64,000 nt of DNA, taken from NCBI GenBank assembly GCA_018902545.1, contig JAHIQM010000019.1, forward strand, positions 62,001 through 126,000, read 5' to 3'. The notes below the pieces were generated by a model. It saw nothing but the letters and a program-made list of their open reading frames with translations, was not told where the DNA came from and did no database searches. Source of the DNA: Pseudomonadota bacterium (GTDB lineage: Bacteria > Desulfobacterota > Desulfovibrionia > Desulfovibrionales > Desulfomicrobiaceae). The position numbers and the translations under genes are program-made. Below are positions 32,938 through 41,884 of the stretch, in pieces; position 1 is the stretch's first letter, and each line of letters opens with the position of its first letter.

Positions 32938-33954
32938 TTATTTGAACCTGTAGAAGCGCTTGAGTTTGGGGAAGATGTCCGAGAGTTCGCGGTTGCCCAT
33001 CAGCCCTTCGGGGCGGAACTGCATGAGGACGATGAGCAGCATGGGGATGGCCACCCACTTGAGCTGCTCCAGTGGCTTCAGAAATTCCAGCATCAGGGTG
33101 AAGATGGCTGCCGCCAGAATGGAGCCGGTCAGAGAGCCCATGCCGCCCAGGTAGACCATGACCAGGCACTCGGTGGAGCGCAGGATGGTGAAGGAGGCCG
33201 GGTTCACAAAACCGATCAGGTAGGCGTAGAGGCCGCCCGCCAGACCGGCCAGGCCGGAGGAGAGCATGAAGGCCACGAGCTTCATCTTGTTGGTGTTGAC
33301 GCTCATGATCTCGGCGGCCACTTCGTCCTGGTGGATGGCCATGACGCCTTTGCCGTAGGTGGAGTAGACGAACCGGCGCAGGATCCAGACGGTGAAGACA
33401 ACGCCGATGAAGATCCAGATCAGCATCCAAGGTATTGAGATCATTTCCTCCATGCCCATGACCACCTTCTTCATGCCCATGAATCCTCTGGGCCCGCCCA
33501 CGACGTCAATGTTCTCCAGGGCACTTTTGACGATATAGCCAGCGGCCAGGGTGATGACCGCCAGATAATCGCCGCGCGTCTTGAAGGAGGGGATGGCGAC
33601 CAGGAGACCGACCAGGGCCGCGGCGACGAACCCTGCGGCCAGGATCAGAGGAAAGGCGAGATACGCCAGGTCCATGGGCAGCAAGGGCTGGCCGAAAAAG
33701 GGGTCCGGGACGAAAAGATACACCCCAACCACGGACGAGGTGTATGCCCCCACGGCCATGAAGCCGGCATGGCCGACGCTGAACTCGCCCATGTAGCCGT
33801 TGACCAGGTTGAGGCTGGCAGCCAGGATCATGTAGATGCCCATGGTGCTCAGGATGGTTTGTTCATACTGACCCAGGATTCCGGTCTGGGTCAGGGCCAT
33901 GAGGCCAAGGAGCAGGGCGAAGAGCGCTGCGGGAGTGGTGAGGCGTGGACTCAT
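32938..33954 (-). CDS. livM: Branched-chain amino-acid ABC transporter permease
   Basis: 338 aa with about eight membrane segments. Family block: LNLVNGYMGEFSVGHAGFMA near the N terminus and the permease loop GLAGGLYAYLIGFVNPASFT followed by YLGGMGSLTGSILAA. Three bases separate it from livH. Confidence 0.94.
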   Translation of the reverse strand: MSPRLTTPAALFALLLGLMALTQTGILGQYEQTILSTMGIYMILAASLNLVNGYMGEFSVGHAGFMAVGAYTSSVVGVYLFVPDPFFGQPLLPMDLAYLAFPLILAAGFVAAALVGLLVAIPSFKTRGDYLAVITLAAGYIVKSALENIDVVGGPRGFMGMKKVVMGMEEMISIPWMLIWIFIGVVFTVWILRRFVYSTYGKGVMAIHQDEVAAEIMSVNTNKMKLVAFMLSSGLAGLAGGLYAYLIGFVNPASFTILRSTECLVMVYLGGMGSLTGSILAAAIFTLMLEFLKPLEQLKWVAIPMLLIVLMQFRPEGLMGNRELSDIFPKLKRFYRFK

Positions 33955-33957
33955 GAT

Positions 33958-34884
33958 TTAAATCTTCGTGGTTCTGGGCTTGCCGAAAAGCCCGGTTGGT
34001 TTCCAGGAAAGAATGCCCAGCAGGATGGTGAACGAGATCAGGTCGCGCAGTTCCGAACTGAAGGTCGCGGCCACGAAGACTTCCAGAAAGGCCAGCAGGA
34101 AGCCGCCGATAAAGGCTCCGCGAATGTCCCCGATGCCGCCGACAACTGCTGCGATGAAGGCTTTCCAGCCGACCAGGGCGCCCATGAACGGATCAAGGAC
34201 CGGGAAATTCATGGCATAGAGCAGTCCGGCCAGTCCGGCCATGGATGAGCCGAGGAAAAATGTGAAGACAATGACGATGTCGAGCGGAATGCCCATCAAG
34301 GGCACGGCGAACTTGTCGTAGGACACTGCGCGCATGGCCATGCCGATCTTGGTCCGGGTCACGATCCACTGCAGTAGCCCGAAGACCAGAAAACAGGTCA
34401 CGATGGAGGCCAGCTTGAGGCTTGTGACCGTCGCTCCGCCGATTTCGAACAGAACTCGCGGCACCAGATTGGGGAACGCTTTGCGTGAGGCTCCGAGCAT
34501 GGACAGATTGCCGTACTGCAGGATGATGCCCATCATCAGCGCCGTGATGACCACGTACAGCCGGTTCGCACCCTTGAGACGCAGGGGGCGGTAGGCCACG
34601 CGTTCTATGAAGATGCCCACCCCGGATGTCAGGAGCATGGTCAGCGGTACGGTCAGGGCCAACACGATCCAGCCGGGCATCCCGGCGTCGATGAGTCCGT
34701 AGTGCCCAAGAAAAGCCGTGGCGCAGAAGAAGGCGATGTAGGCCCCGACCATGAAAATGTCGCCATGGGCAAAGTTGATGAGCAGCAGGACCCCGTAAAC
34801 CAGGCAATAGCCCAGGGCGATGAGGGAGTAATAGCTGCCGAGCTGCAGGGCGTTGACTCCCTGTTGGATGATGGTCTCAAGCAT
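33958..34884 (-). CDS. livH: Branched-chain amino-acid ABC transporter permease
   Basis: 308 aa inner-membrane permease. Typical LivH start with QLGSYYSLIALGYCLVYGVL and NFAHGDIFMVGAYIAF; loop GIFIERVAYRPLR and the conserved AAVVGGIGDIRGAFIGGFLL near the end. It pairs with LivM to form the channel. A hairpin separates it from livK. Confidence 0.95.
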   Translation of the reverse strand: MLETIIQQGVNALQLGSYYSLIALGYCLVYGVLLLINFAHGDIFMVGAYIAFFCATAFLGHYGLIDAGMPGWIVLALTVPLTMLLTSGVGIFIERVAYRPLRLKGANRLYVVITALMMGIILQYGNLSMLGASRKAFPNLVPRVLFEIGGATVTSLKLASIVTCFLVFGLLQWIVTRTKIGMAMRAVSYDKFAVPLMGIPLDIVIVFTFFLGSSMAGLAGLLYAMNFPVLDPFMGALVGWKAFIAAVVGGIGDIRGAFIGGFLLAFLEVFVAATFSSELRDLISFTILLGILSWKPTGLFGKPRTTKI

Positions 34885-34920
34885 GATCAGATCCCTGTCG
34901 GTTGGGAATGGCGAAATGTC

Positions 34921-34948
34921 GGAGGGCGGTCCGCATGGGCCGCCCTCC
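34921..34948 (-). promoter_or_regulatory. Intercistronic hairpin between livK and livH
   Basis: GGAGGGCGG (34921-34929) and CCGCCCTCC (34940-34948) form a perfect 9-bp GC-rich stem directly after livK with no T run. Such hairpins usually protect the 3' end of the abundant binding-protein mRNA and lower expression of the downstream permease genes. Confidence 0.65.
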
Positions 34949-34964
34949 GGGAATCAACCAGAAC

Positions 34965-36131
34965 TTACGGGCAGACGGTCTCGTGGTAGGTGAATTCACC
35001 CGCATCGTCGATCTTGACGATGACGGCGCACTTGGCAGGGTCGCCGATCGTGCCGTCGAAGCTCATGGTGCCGGTGATGCCTTCGAAGCCGCGCATGGAG
35101 GCCATGGCCTCACGCAGGGAGTCGCGGTCCTTGGACAGATCGCCGGACAGGGCGCCCATGTTCTTAATGGCGGCCAGGGCCATGTTGGTGGCGTCCCAGG
35201 TCAGGGCGCCGACGTCATCGGGAATCTGGCCGTACTTGGCGTTGAAGGTGTCGATGAATTCCTTGGTCGCGCCCTTGGCACCGGCGGCGGCGTAGTGGGT
35301 CACGAAGTACTGGCCCTTGCAGTCATCGCCGCACAGGCCCATGAGTTCGGCGGAGCCCCAGGAGTCGGAACCCAGGATCGGGCCCTTGAAGCCCAGTTCG
35401 CGGGCCTGGCGGACGATCAGCGGCACTTCGTTGTAGTACTGGGGAGTGAAGAGGACATCGGGTTTGGTTCTGATGATCTTGGTCAGCTGGGCGGAGAAGT
35501 CCACGTCCTTGGTGGTGAAGGTTTCGTAGGCCACGACGGAGCCAGCGCCGTGCAGCTCTTCGAAGCTTTTCTTGAAGAATTCGGACAGGCCCTTGGAATA
35601 GTCCTGCGCCACGTCGAAAAGGACGGCGGCGGTCTTGGCGCTCAACTGCTCGGTGGCGAATTTGGCGGCCACGGGGCCCTGGAAATCGTCCAGGAAGCAG
35701 GCCCGGAAGACGTAGGGGCGGTCCAGGGTGGTCTTGGGGTTGGTGGACCAGGGGGCGACCATGACAGTTTTCAGATTGTTGGCCACTTCACCGGCGGGCA
35801 CGGCGCGACCGGAACCCATGGGGCCGACCATGGCCAGAACCTTTTCGCCTTCGATCAGCTTCAGGGCGGCGTTGACGGCGGATTCGGGCTTGGTCTCGTT
35901 GTCCACGTAGACGAACTCAAGCATGTACTTCTTGCCGCCGACATCAACGCCACCTGCGGCGTTGATCTGCTCCTTGAGCATTTCGGCGGACTGCTTCGCC
36001 ATTTCACCCACTTTGGGGATGTCGCCGGTCAGCGGGATGTTGAAACCGATTTTGATGGTCTCTGCCCCAGCGGCCGCGGCAAAGAGCAGCACGCATACCA
36101 TGGCAAGTAAAACACGGGCGGATTTCTTCAC
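34965..36131 (-). CDS. livK: Branched-chain amino-acid-binding periplasmic protein
   Basis: 388 aa with a Sec signal peptide (LLAMVCVLLFAAAAGA). The mature start ETIKIGFNIPLTGDIPKVGE is the family signature; YVDNETKPESAVNAALKLIE and VMVAPWSTNP follow. The start is GTG at 36131, 6 bases after GGAGG; a TTG two codons earlier is less likely. First gene of the liv operon, with a long regulatory upstream region. Confidence 0.93.
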   Translation of the reverse strand: MKKSARVLLAMVCVLLFAAAAGAETIKIGFNIPLTGDIPKVGEMAKQSAEMLKEQINAAGGVDVGGKKYMLEFVYVDNETKPESAVNAALKLIEGEKVLAMVGPMGSGRAVPAGEVANNLKTVMVAPWSTNPKTTLDRPYVFRACFLDDFQGPVAAKFATEQLSAKTAAVLFDVAQDYSKGLSEFFKKSFEELHGAGSVVAYETFTTKDVDFSAQLTKIIRTKPDVLFTPQYYNEVPLIVRQARELGFKGPILGSDSWGSAELMGLCGDDCKGQYFVTHYAAAGAKGATKEFIDTFNAKYGQIPDDVGALTWDATNMALAAIKNMGALSGDLSKDRDSLREAMASMRGFEGITGTMSFDGTIGDPAKCAVIVKIDDAGEFTYHETVCP

Positions 36132-36215
36132 AAACAACCTCCATAAAGTAAGTGTTACAAAGTGATGGTTTTTCTAATGTAAAAAACCAAAAAAAGAAAG
36201 TTATTTTAGGGGCGT

Positions 36216-36297
36216 GCGCGCAATATGACAAAATTGTGCGCCTCGCCAAAGATCGCCGTGATTGCGCACCTTTAGGTCCGGGTTGATTGTGCAATCA
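36216..36297. promoter_or_regulatory. Inverted repeats upstream of livK, candidate operators
   Basis: Two imperfectly related palindromes lie in the 436-base region between divergent livK and gmhA: GCGCGCAAT (36216-36224) with ATTGTGCGC (36233-36241), and TGATTG-TG-CAATCA (36284-36297). ATTGCGCACC at about 36270 is a third related half-site. The spacing and position 85-170 bases from the livK start fit regulator binding; the regulator is unknown. The rest of 36132-36567 shows no gene. Confidence 0.35.
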
Positions 36298-36567
36298 TCA
36301 TGCCTTTTTCCGGTCACGGGCGGACGCTGCCGATAATTGGTGGCATGGCGTATGGCAATACCTGATAATCGGTATTTTCCAGTTCTAAAAGTCTGCTTTT
36401 CGGTGGGCAGGCTGATGTCGAAATTGTCAAACCGAATCTGGGCGAATGGGAATTATTTAACAAATTTGCAAAAATCGCCTTGCATGGTGCAGGGAAGAAA
36501 CCCTTGCCAAAGGCCAGGGGGGGACTTAGAAACCATGGTCCTGTTCAACGAGTACGTGGAGGTGGCC

Positions 36568-37191
36568 ATGACGGAGCGAGTGCACAAGATCATCACTGAT
36601 CATGCCCATGACGGCGCCGAGCTGCGCAAGACCTTTTTCGCGGACCATGCCGCGCAGGTGGCCGAAGTGGCCCGGGCCATGGCCCTTTGCCTTACTGCCG
36701 GGGGAAAGATCCTTTTTTGCGGCAATGGTGGCAGCGCTGCCGACGCCCAGCATTTTGCGGCCGAGCTGGTCAACCGCTTCATGATGGAGCGTCCGCCCTT
36801 GCCAGCCATCGCCCTGACTACGGACACTTCGGCCCTGACCGCTATCGGCAACGACTATTCGTTCGATCGGATTTTCAGCAAGCAGGTCCAGGCGCTGGGT
36901 CGCCCCGGGGACGTGCTGATCGGGATTTCCACGTCGGGCAAGAGCGCCAACGTCAACGAGGCCTTGCGCGTGGGCCTGGAAAACGGGCTGGTCACTGTGG
37001 GGCTTGGTGGAGGAAACGGGGGGCCGATGCTCGCCCATTGTCATCATGCCCTGATCGTGGCGGACTCACGCACGCCCCTGATTCAGGAAATTCACGGGGC
37101 CATCGGTCACCTTTTGTGCGGCCTGGTGGACTATTATCTGTTTGAAGCGGTTGCCGAGCTCGAACCCTTTCTGGGCTCGGAGCAACCTTAG
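36568..37191 (+). CDS. gmhA: Sedoheptulose-7-phosphate isomerase (SIS domain)
   Basis: 207 aa. Converts sedoheptulose 7-phosphate to D-glycero-D-manno-heptose 7-phosphate for LPS core heptose. SIS motif ILFCGNGGSAADAQHFAAEL, NRFMMERPPLPAIALTTDTS, then LIGISTSGKSANVNEAL and IQEIHGAIGHLLCGLVD. The ATG at 36568 is chosen for GGAGGTGG upstream; an ATG at 36535 is also in frame. Confidence 0.93.
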   Translation: MTERVHKIITDHAHDGAELRKTFFADHAAQVAEVARAMALCLTAGGKILFCGNGGSAADAQHFAAELVNRFMMERPPLPAIALTTDTSALTAIGNDYSFDRIFSKQVQALGRPGDVLIGISTSGKSANVNEALRVGLENGLVTVGLGGGNGGPMLAHCHHALIVADSRTPLIQEIHGAIGHLLCGLVDYYLFEAVAELEPFLGSEQP

Positions 37192-37199
37192 GAGGAAAA

Positions 37200-37442
37200 A
37201 TGCCCATCTTTGAATATGTCTGCAATTCCTGCCACAAGGAATTCGAGGAAATTGTGCTTGGCGGGGAGCAGCCCGTCTGTCCGGCCTGCGGCACCGCCGA
37301 CACGACCAAGCTTATTTCGCGCGGCGTGTTCCGGACCGGAGGTCCCATCGTCATGGGCTCCCCCAGTGCGAGCGCCATCACCACCAGAGGCAAGAGCGGT
37401 TGCGGCCCCTGCACCGGCGGCAATTGTTCCAGCTGCGGCTAA
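37200..37442 (+). CDS. FmdB-like zinc-ribbon protein
   Basis: 80 aa. [19 protein letters not shown] and [16 protein letters not shown] form the paired C-x2-C zinc ribbon of the FmdB family. The tail [14 protein letters not shown] adds a second Cys cluster typical of deltaproteobacterial members. AGGAGG precedes the ATG, 8 bases after gmhA, so they are cotranscribed. Probably a regulatory or metal-binding protein. Confidence 0.85.
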   Translation: MPIFEYVCNSCHKEFEEIVLGGEQPVCPACGTADTTKLISRGVFRTGGPIVMGSPSASAITTRGKSGCGPCTGGNCSSCG

Positions 37443-37462
37443 AATGTAAGGACGTATTTTTG

Positions 37463-38398
37463 ATGAACACCATCCGTATCGCCACCCGGGGCAGCAAGCT
37501 GGCCCTCTGGCAGGCGCACCACATCTCCGGCCTGCTCCGCGCCCAGTATCCGGGCCTGACCGTCGAGCTCAACATTATCAAGACCAAGGGTGACAAGATC
37601 CTGGACGTGCCCCTGGCCAAGATCGGCGGCAAAGGCCTGTTCGTGAAGGAGATCGAAGAGGCTCTCCTGGCGGGCGAGGCCGACATTGCCGTGCATTCCA
37701 TGAAGGACGTGCCAGCCGAACTGCCCGAAGGCCTGAAGCTCGGTATCATCCCGGAACGCGAGCAGCCCACCGATTCCTTTCTGAGCGTCGCCTATGCCGA
37801 CGTGGCCTCCCTGCCCGCCGGAGCCCGCGTCGGGACCAGCAGCCTGCGTCGTCAGACCCAGCTCATGGGTATGCGCCGAGACCTGTGCATCCTCTCCCTG
37901 CGCGGCAATCTGGACACGCGGGTGGGCAAGCTCATGGCTGGTGAGTTCGACGCCATCATCGTGGCCACCGCGGGCATGAACCGCCTTGGCCTGACCGCCC
38001 CGCAGATGCAGGAACTGGCCCCGCCCGTGTTTTACCCGGCCGTGGCCCAGGGCGCCCTGGGCATCGAGTACCGCGTCGACCGCCCGGAGCTGGACGAGAT
38101 GCTGGCCTTTCTGGATCACGCCTCCTCGCGGATCTGCGTACAGGCGGAGCGCTCCTTCCTGTTTGGCCTGGATGGCGGCTGCCAGGTACCCATCGCCGGG
38201 TACGCGACCCTTTCCGGCGACGAGATCACCCTGACCGGCCTGGTGGCCGACCTCTGCGGCGAGCGGGTCATCCGCCGCCAGGCCTCGGCCCCGTCATATG
38301 CGGCCGTGGAGCTGGGGGCCGACGTGGCCAGGGCCGTGTTGGCCGACGGTGGCCAGGAAATTCTGGACGAGGTTTACCGGAGCGGTGCGGCCCTCTGA
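37463..38398 (+). CDS. hemC: Hydroxymethylbilane synthase (porphobilinogen deaminase)
   Basis: 311 aa. Condenses four porphobilinogens into hydroxymethylbilane for heme, siroheme and corrinoids. Motifs: [53 protein letters not shown] and [14 protein letters not shown]; the dipyrromethane-cofactor cysteine lies in [18 protein letters not shown] lies 11 bases before the ATG. Confidence 0.96.
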   Translation: MNTIRIATRGSKLALWQAHHISGLLRAQYPGLTVELNIIKTKGDKILDVPLAKIGGKGLFVKEIEEALLAGEADIAVHSMKDVPAELPEGLKLGIIPEREQPTDSFLSVAYADVASLPAGARVGTSSLRRQTQLMGMRRDLCILSLRGNLDTRVGKLMAGEFDAIIVATAGMNRLGLTAPQMQELAPPVFYPAVAQGALGIEYRVDRPELDEMLAFLDHASSRICVQAERSFLFGLDGGCQVPIAGYATLSGDEITLTGLVADLCGERVIRRQASAPSYAAVELGADVARAVLADGGQEILDEVYRSGAAL

Positions 38399-38425
38399 CC
38401 CGTTTTTTGTTCCGGCCTGAATGCG

Positions 38426-38459
38426 AAAGGGCAGGCGGTTATCCCGCCCGCCCTTTTTT
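38426..38459 (+). terminator. Rho-independent terminator after hemC
   Basis: AAAGGGC-A-GGCGG and CCGCC-C-GCCCTTT form a stem with one A-C mismatch around TTATC, followed by T6. It also separates hemC from convergent cobT. Confidence 0.85.
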
Positions 38460-38480
38460 AACGCTCTGGCCTCGACACAT

Positions 38481-39539
38481 CTATTCCCCGCTGCTCACGC
38501 CTGCCGCCGAGAAGGTGGCCATCTCGTTGTAGAGGTTGGCCGCGCTGCGCAGGATGAAGATCGCCATGGCCGCTCCGGTGCCTTCACCCAGGCGCATGCC
38601 CAGGTGCAGGAGGGGGCTTGCGTCCAGGCGCTCCATAACGGCTGGGAAGCCCGGCTCGGCCGATGCGTGGGAGAAGAATGCGTATTCGGACACCAGCGGG
38701 CAGATGGCTCTGGCTGCAACATAGGCGCTGGTGGAGATGAATCCGTCCACCACCACCGGCTTGCCAAGGCTCGCCCCGCCCAGGATCATCCCGGCCAGGG
38801 TGGCGATTTCAAAGCCCCCGAGGGCGGCCAGGATATTTATGGGGTCACCCTTGGCGATGGTCGGCCCGTGCAGGGCCAGGGCTTTTTCGATGACCCCTGC
38901 CTTGTGGCGCACCCCGTCGGCTCCAAGCCCCGTGCCGGGTCCGGTGATGTCCTGCGGTGCCAGACCCAGATAGGAGCAGAAAAGGGCCGTGGCCGGGGTT
39001 GTGTTGGCAATGCCCATTTCTCCGGTGCCCAGGGTGATGATGCCCTCCGCGTGGGCCTCTTCGGCCAGGGCGATTCCATTTTCAAGGGCGCGCACGCACT
39101 CCTCGCGGCTCATGGCCGCCTCTGTGCTCAGGTCCCTGGTTCCGGGCGCGACCTTTCGCTGGACAAGGGCGGGATGATCGGGAAACTTGCCGCCCAGGCA
39201 GCCCGCGTCCACGACCTTCAGATCCACCCCGGCGGTACGGGTCAGCACGTTGATGGCCGCGCCGTTCATGACGAAATTGGTGACCATCTGTCGGGTCACT
39301 TCCTGGGGGAAGAGACTCACGCCCTGGCGGGCGACCCCGTGGTCCCCGGCGCAGGTGTAGATGCGGGCCGGGTCCACCCGTGGCGGGTTGCCGCCGCCGA
39401 TGGCCACCAGCCTGCAGGCCACCTGCTCCAGCACGCCGAGGCTGCCTCTGGGTTTGGTCTGCAAATCCTGGTGGGCCTGGGCCGTGGCGAAAAGGGTCGG
39501 CTCAAGGGGTCGAATCCGGGCGATGGTGGATTGAAGCAT
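38481..39539 (-). CDS. cobT: Nicotinate-nucleotide:dimethylbenzimidazole phosphoribosyltransferase
   Basis: 352 aa. Activates the lower ligand for cobalamin assembly. Family blocks: TKPRGSLGVLEQVA-like stretch (LQTKPRGSLGVLEQVACRLV), ICAGDHG-type YTCAGDHGVARQGVSLFPQE, NFVMNGAAINVL, GEMGIANTTPATAL and the C-terminal LRLGEGTGA catalytic glutamate region. No cobalamin riboswitch is visible upstream; no other cob gene is adjacent. Confidence 0.95.
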   Translation of the reverse strand: MLQSTIARIRPLEPTLFATAQAHQDLQTKPRGSLGVLEQVACRLVAIGGGNPPRVDPARIYTCAGDHGVARQGVSLFPQEVTRQMVTNFVMNGAAINVLTRTAGVDLKVVDAGCLGGKFPDHPALVQRKVAPGTRDLSTEAAMSREECVRALENGIALAEEAHAEGIITLGTGEMGIANTTPATALFCSYLGLAPQDITGPGTGLGADGVRHKAGVIEKALALHGPTIAKGDPINILAALGGFEIATLAGMILGGASLGKPVVVDGFISTSAYVAARAICPLVSEYAFFSHASAEPGFPAVMERLDASPLLHLGMRLGEGTGAAMAIFILRSAANLYNEMATFSAAGVSSGE

Positions 39540-39605
39540 GGCTATGAAGACTCCGGAATTTCACGTTATTTTATTGGCGCATGGATGCCGCCAAAGGGCT
39601 ACAGG

Positions 39606-40061
39606 ATGGTGAAAACGATGACAAGGGATTTGAATGATTGTGGGCCGATCCTGGTCAGCGCTTGCCTGCTGGGGATTTATTGCCGCTACGATGGGCGCTG
39701 CGAGACGGACGAAAGGGTCATGGGGCTGGCCGATGAGCACGTCCTGATTCCGGTCTGCCCTGAGCAGCTGGGCGGGCTGCCCACGCCGCGTCAGGCCGTG
39801 GAATTACTTGACGGCCGCGCTGTGACCAAAGACGGCAATGATCTGACCGAGGCCTTCGCACGCGGGGTCGAACAAGCGCTGCGTGTGGCCCGCCTGAACA
39901 AAGCCCGGGCGGCCGTGCTGCAGCCGCGTTCACCCAGCTGCGGCCGGGGGGTGATCTACGACGGCACTTTTTCCGGGACGCGCGTGCCGGGCAATGGGGT
40001 GCTGGCCCAGGCTCTGGCCGACGAGGGCATGCTCGTACTCGTACCCGACGATCTCGGCTGA
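39606..40061 (+). CDS. DUF523 family protein
   Basis: 151 aa. ILVSACLLGIYCRYDGRCE near the start and VLQPRSPSCGRGVIYDGTFS, then RVPGNGVLAQAL, are the DUF523 signature, with conserved cysteines likely to bind a metal or cluster. The ATG at 39606 has AAAGGG 7 bases upstream; the very long open frame upstream is the antisense of cobT and is not coding. Function of DUF523 is unknown. Confidence 0.88.
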   Translation: MVKTMTRDLNDCGPILVSACLLGIYCRYDGRCETDERVMGLADEHVLIPVCPEQLGGLPTPRQAVELLDGRAVTKDGNDLTEAFARGVEQALRVARLNKARAAVLQPRSPSCGRGVIYDGTFSGTRVPGNGVLAQALADEGMLVLVPDDLG

Positions 40062-40131
40062 TTCGGCTCTTTTCTTTTTCCAGGGATGGATTATCTAATA
40101 AGATGATTAAGCCTGATGAAGGGAGGGTGCG

Positions 40132-40452
40132 ATGGCAAAGACGGCAAATAGGCGCGCATATCCGCGTCTGCACAGGGAGAACAGAATCCGTTACAGCATG
40201 CTGGGCAGCGAGGAATACCACGACGCGACGCTTGTGGACGTGGGCGAGGGCGGGTTGTGCATGGAAGTCAGCAGGCCGCTCAAGACCGGAACCATGATCT
40301 ACGTCCAGCTGCTCAACGTAAACGCAGAGGTTTCCGGGCTGGCCGCGCACAGGAGTTCCCACGGGCGCGTACGCTGGACCAGGGATCTGGGCTGCACGGA
40401 CCAGACCCGCTTTGGGATCGGGGTGGAGTATACGCACCCGGTCTGTCACTGA
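40132..40452 (+). CDS. PilZ domain c-di-GMP-binding protein
   Basis: 106 aa. The c-di-GMP motif is present: RRAYPRL (R-x3-R-like) near the N terminus and LVDVGEGGLCMEV (D/N-x-S/G-x-x-G) 30 residues later, then GRVRWTRDLG. A stand-alone PilZ protein, likely an effector of the c-di-GMP level set by proteins such as the HD-GYP enzyme at 427. AGGGAGGGTG precedes the ATG. Confidence 0.88.
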   Translation: MAKTANRRAYPRLHRENRIRYSMLGSEEYHDATLVDVGEGGLCMEVSRPLKTGTMIYVQLLNVNAEVSGLAAHRSSHGRVRWTRDLGCTDQTRFGIGVEYTHPVCH

Positions 40453-40474
40453 TGAACGGTAACCAGGAAAGAAC

Positions 40475-40810
40475 ATGTCCGCATTTGAACAGGAGCTTGA
40501 GGCCACCGCAGAACTGCTGAAGAACGGGAAGATAGCCAAGGACCAGGCGCGGGCATACGTCAAGTCCCTGGCCTGGTTTCAGGAAAACAGGGCCGCGATT
40601 GAGGCTGCCGGCTGGAGCGTGGCCGAACTGTACCGCATCGGCACCCTGACCTTTCCCTATTCCGAATGGGGGCCGGGCTGGCTGACCTTGTGGAACAATG
40701 AAAAATGCCTGCCCCGGCTGGGCGACAAGGGAGACATTGAGTTCGTGCTGCGCGAAGCGGGAGGCGATGTGGTTCAGACCTGCCGCTTGAACAAGAATTA
40801 CCTGTCCTGA
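40475..40810 (+). CDS. Small protein of unknown function
   Basis: 111 aa, soluble, helical N terminus (FEQELEATAELLKNGKIAKD) and Trp-rich middle (YSEWGPGWLTLWNNEKCLPR). AGGAAAG precedes the ATG. It follows the PilZ gene by 22 bases, suggesting one transcript. No family recognised. Confidence 0.7.
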   Translation: MSAFEQELEATAELLKNGKIAKDQARAYVKSLAWFQENRAAIEAAGWSVAELYRIGTLTFPYSEWGPGWLTLWNNEKCLPRLGDKGDIEFVLREAGGDVVQTCRLNKNYLS

Positions 40811-41878
40811 TTACTGCCCGATATTTTGGGTGTCGTCCCCGACGACCTGCTCCACCTCGGGCTGCGGCTCGCTGGAGCGCTGCGCAACGGCGTCCGCCGT
40901 CCTGACCAACAACTCCCCGGCCCTGGCCACGTTTGCAAGTCCCGGATCTTCCTGTCCTCGGCGGTACACCCACTGCGCCAGATAGATTAGCTCCGTCGCG
41001 TCCATGTCCTGTGGGTTGGCAGTGCTGACAATGGCCTGCAGCAGGCGCTGGCGCGAGATCTCACGGGTCTGAATGGTGGTCTTGATGCGGGCGCTGGCCT
41101 CGTTTCTGACCGAGATCGAGGCATCCTCCGGTATGTTCCAGAAGGCCAAGTGCGCCTGGCTTACGCTCTCCATGTCATCGAGATATTTCGTCACCAGAGG
41201 CCGAATGGAGTCCGACTTTGCCACGGCGGCGACGGTCTTGCCGATGGCTTTGAGCCGTGCGGCGAGAAGAGTGAGCATCTCCTTGCGCTGCTCTTCGCTG
41301 ACGACAGCCATCTGACCGGAGGGCAGGGTATGGGTGACGGATTGCAGGGCCTGCTCCAGGCTGTCCAGGAAGAGCGGCGTATAGGCCGCATGCAGGAAAT
41401 CGAGCATCGGCCCTTGCAGCACATGGGTGAAGACGATCTTGCGCGCGGCCAGGGTGTCCGCAGGATCGACGCCCAGGCCGTTGAAATCGACGCCGTAGCG
41501 GATGTTCAGGGACTTGACGTTGAGGTCGAATCGTCCCTGTGCTCCGGGGTTGTCCTTGGTCTTGGCGGGGAGGTAACGGGACACCAGATAGGCGCTTGCG
41601 TCTTCCACGAAATCATGGCGCACGATTTCGTCGGCCGGATAGACCGGCCTGGTGGCGTTGCCTGTTTCGGTGGCGTTGTCGTCCGTGCCGTTGACGGCTG
41701 CCGTGGCGTTAATCGGCATCAGGGGATCCGAAGGTGACTGCTGAACCGTGCTGACCTGCCAGCGCTGGGGGGCCACTTCCGTGGCCACGGGTTCGGGGGA
41801 AAAGCTGTCACGGTTTTGCATGAACCAGTAGCCGCCGGCCAGGGCCAGAATGAATGCGATGGCGAGGATGCGTTTCAT
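40811..41878 (-). CDS. Membrane-anchored protein of unknown function
   Basis: 355 aa. One N-terminal membrane anchor (ILAIAFILALAGGYWFM), a Pro/Thr-rich linker rich in N-A-T, then a helical domain (LEQALQSVTHTLPSGQMAVV; MLTLLAARLKAIGKTVAAVA). Ends in an acidic tail. No recognised domain. Its start lies 6 bases from the pfk stop, so it is probably the second gene of a pfk operon. Confidence 0.72.
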   Translation of the reverse strand: MKRILAIAFILALAGGYWFMQNRDSFSPEPVATEVAPQRWQVSTVQQSPSDPLMPINATAAVNGTDDNATETGNATRPVYPADEIVRHDFVEDASAYLVSRYLPAKTKDNPGAQGRFDLNVKSLNIRYGVDFNGLGVDPADTLAARKIVFTHVLQGPMLDFLHAAYTPLFLDSLEQALQSVTHTLPSGQMAVVSEEQRKEMLTLLAARLKAIGKTVAAVAKSDSIRPLVTKYLDDMESVSQAHLAFWNIPEDASISVRNEASARIKTTIQTREISRQRLLQAIVSTANPQDMDATELIYLAQWVYRRGQEDPGLANVARAGELLVRTADAVAQRSSEPQPEVEQVVGDDTQNIGQ

Positions 41879-41884
41879 GGTAGT

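Noticed and set aside
34921-34948. Hairpin after livK as a full terminator
   Set aside because: There is no T run on the minus strand, and the permease genes downstream clearly belong to the same operon.
34902-36110. 402-codon plus-strand open frame
   Set aside because: Antisense to livK; Gly/Val/His-rich shadow composition.
38421-39605. N-terminal extension of the DUF523 gene over cobT
   Set aside because: The extension is antisense to cobT; DUF523 homology begins only after 39606, where a ribosome-binding site is found.
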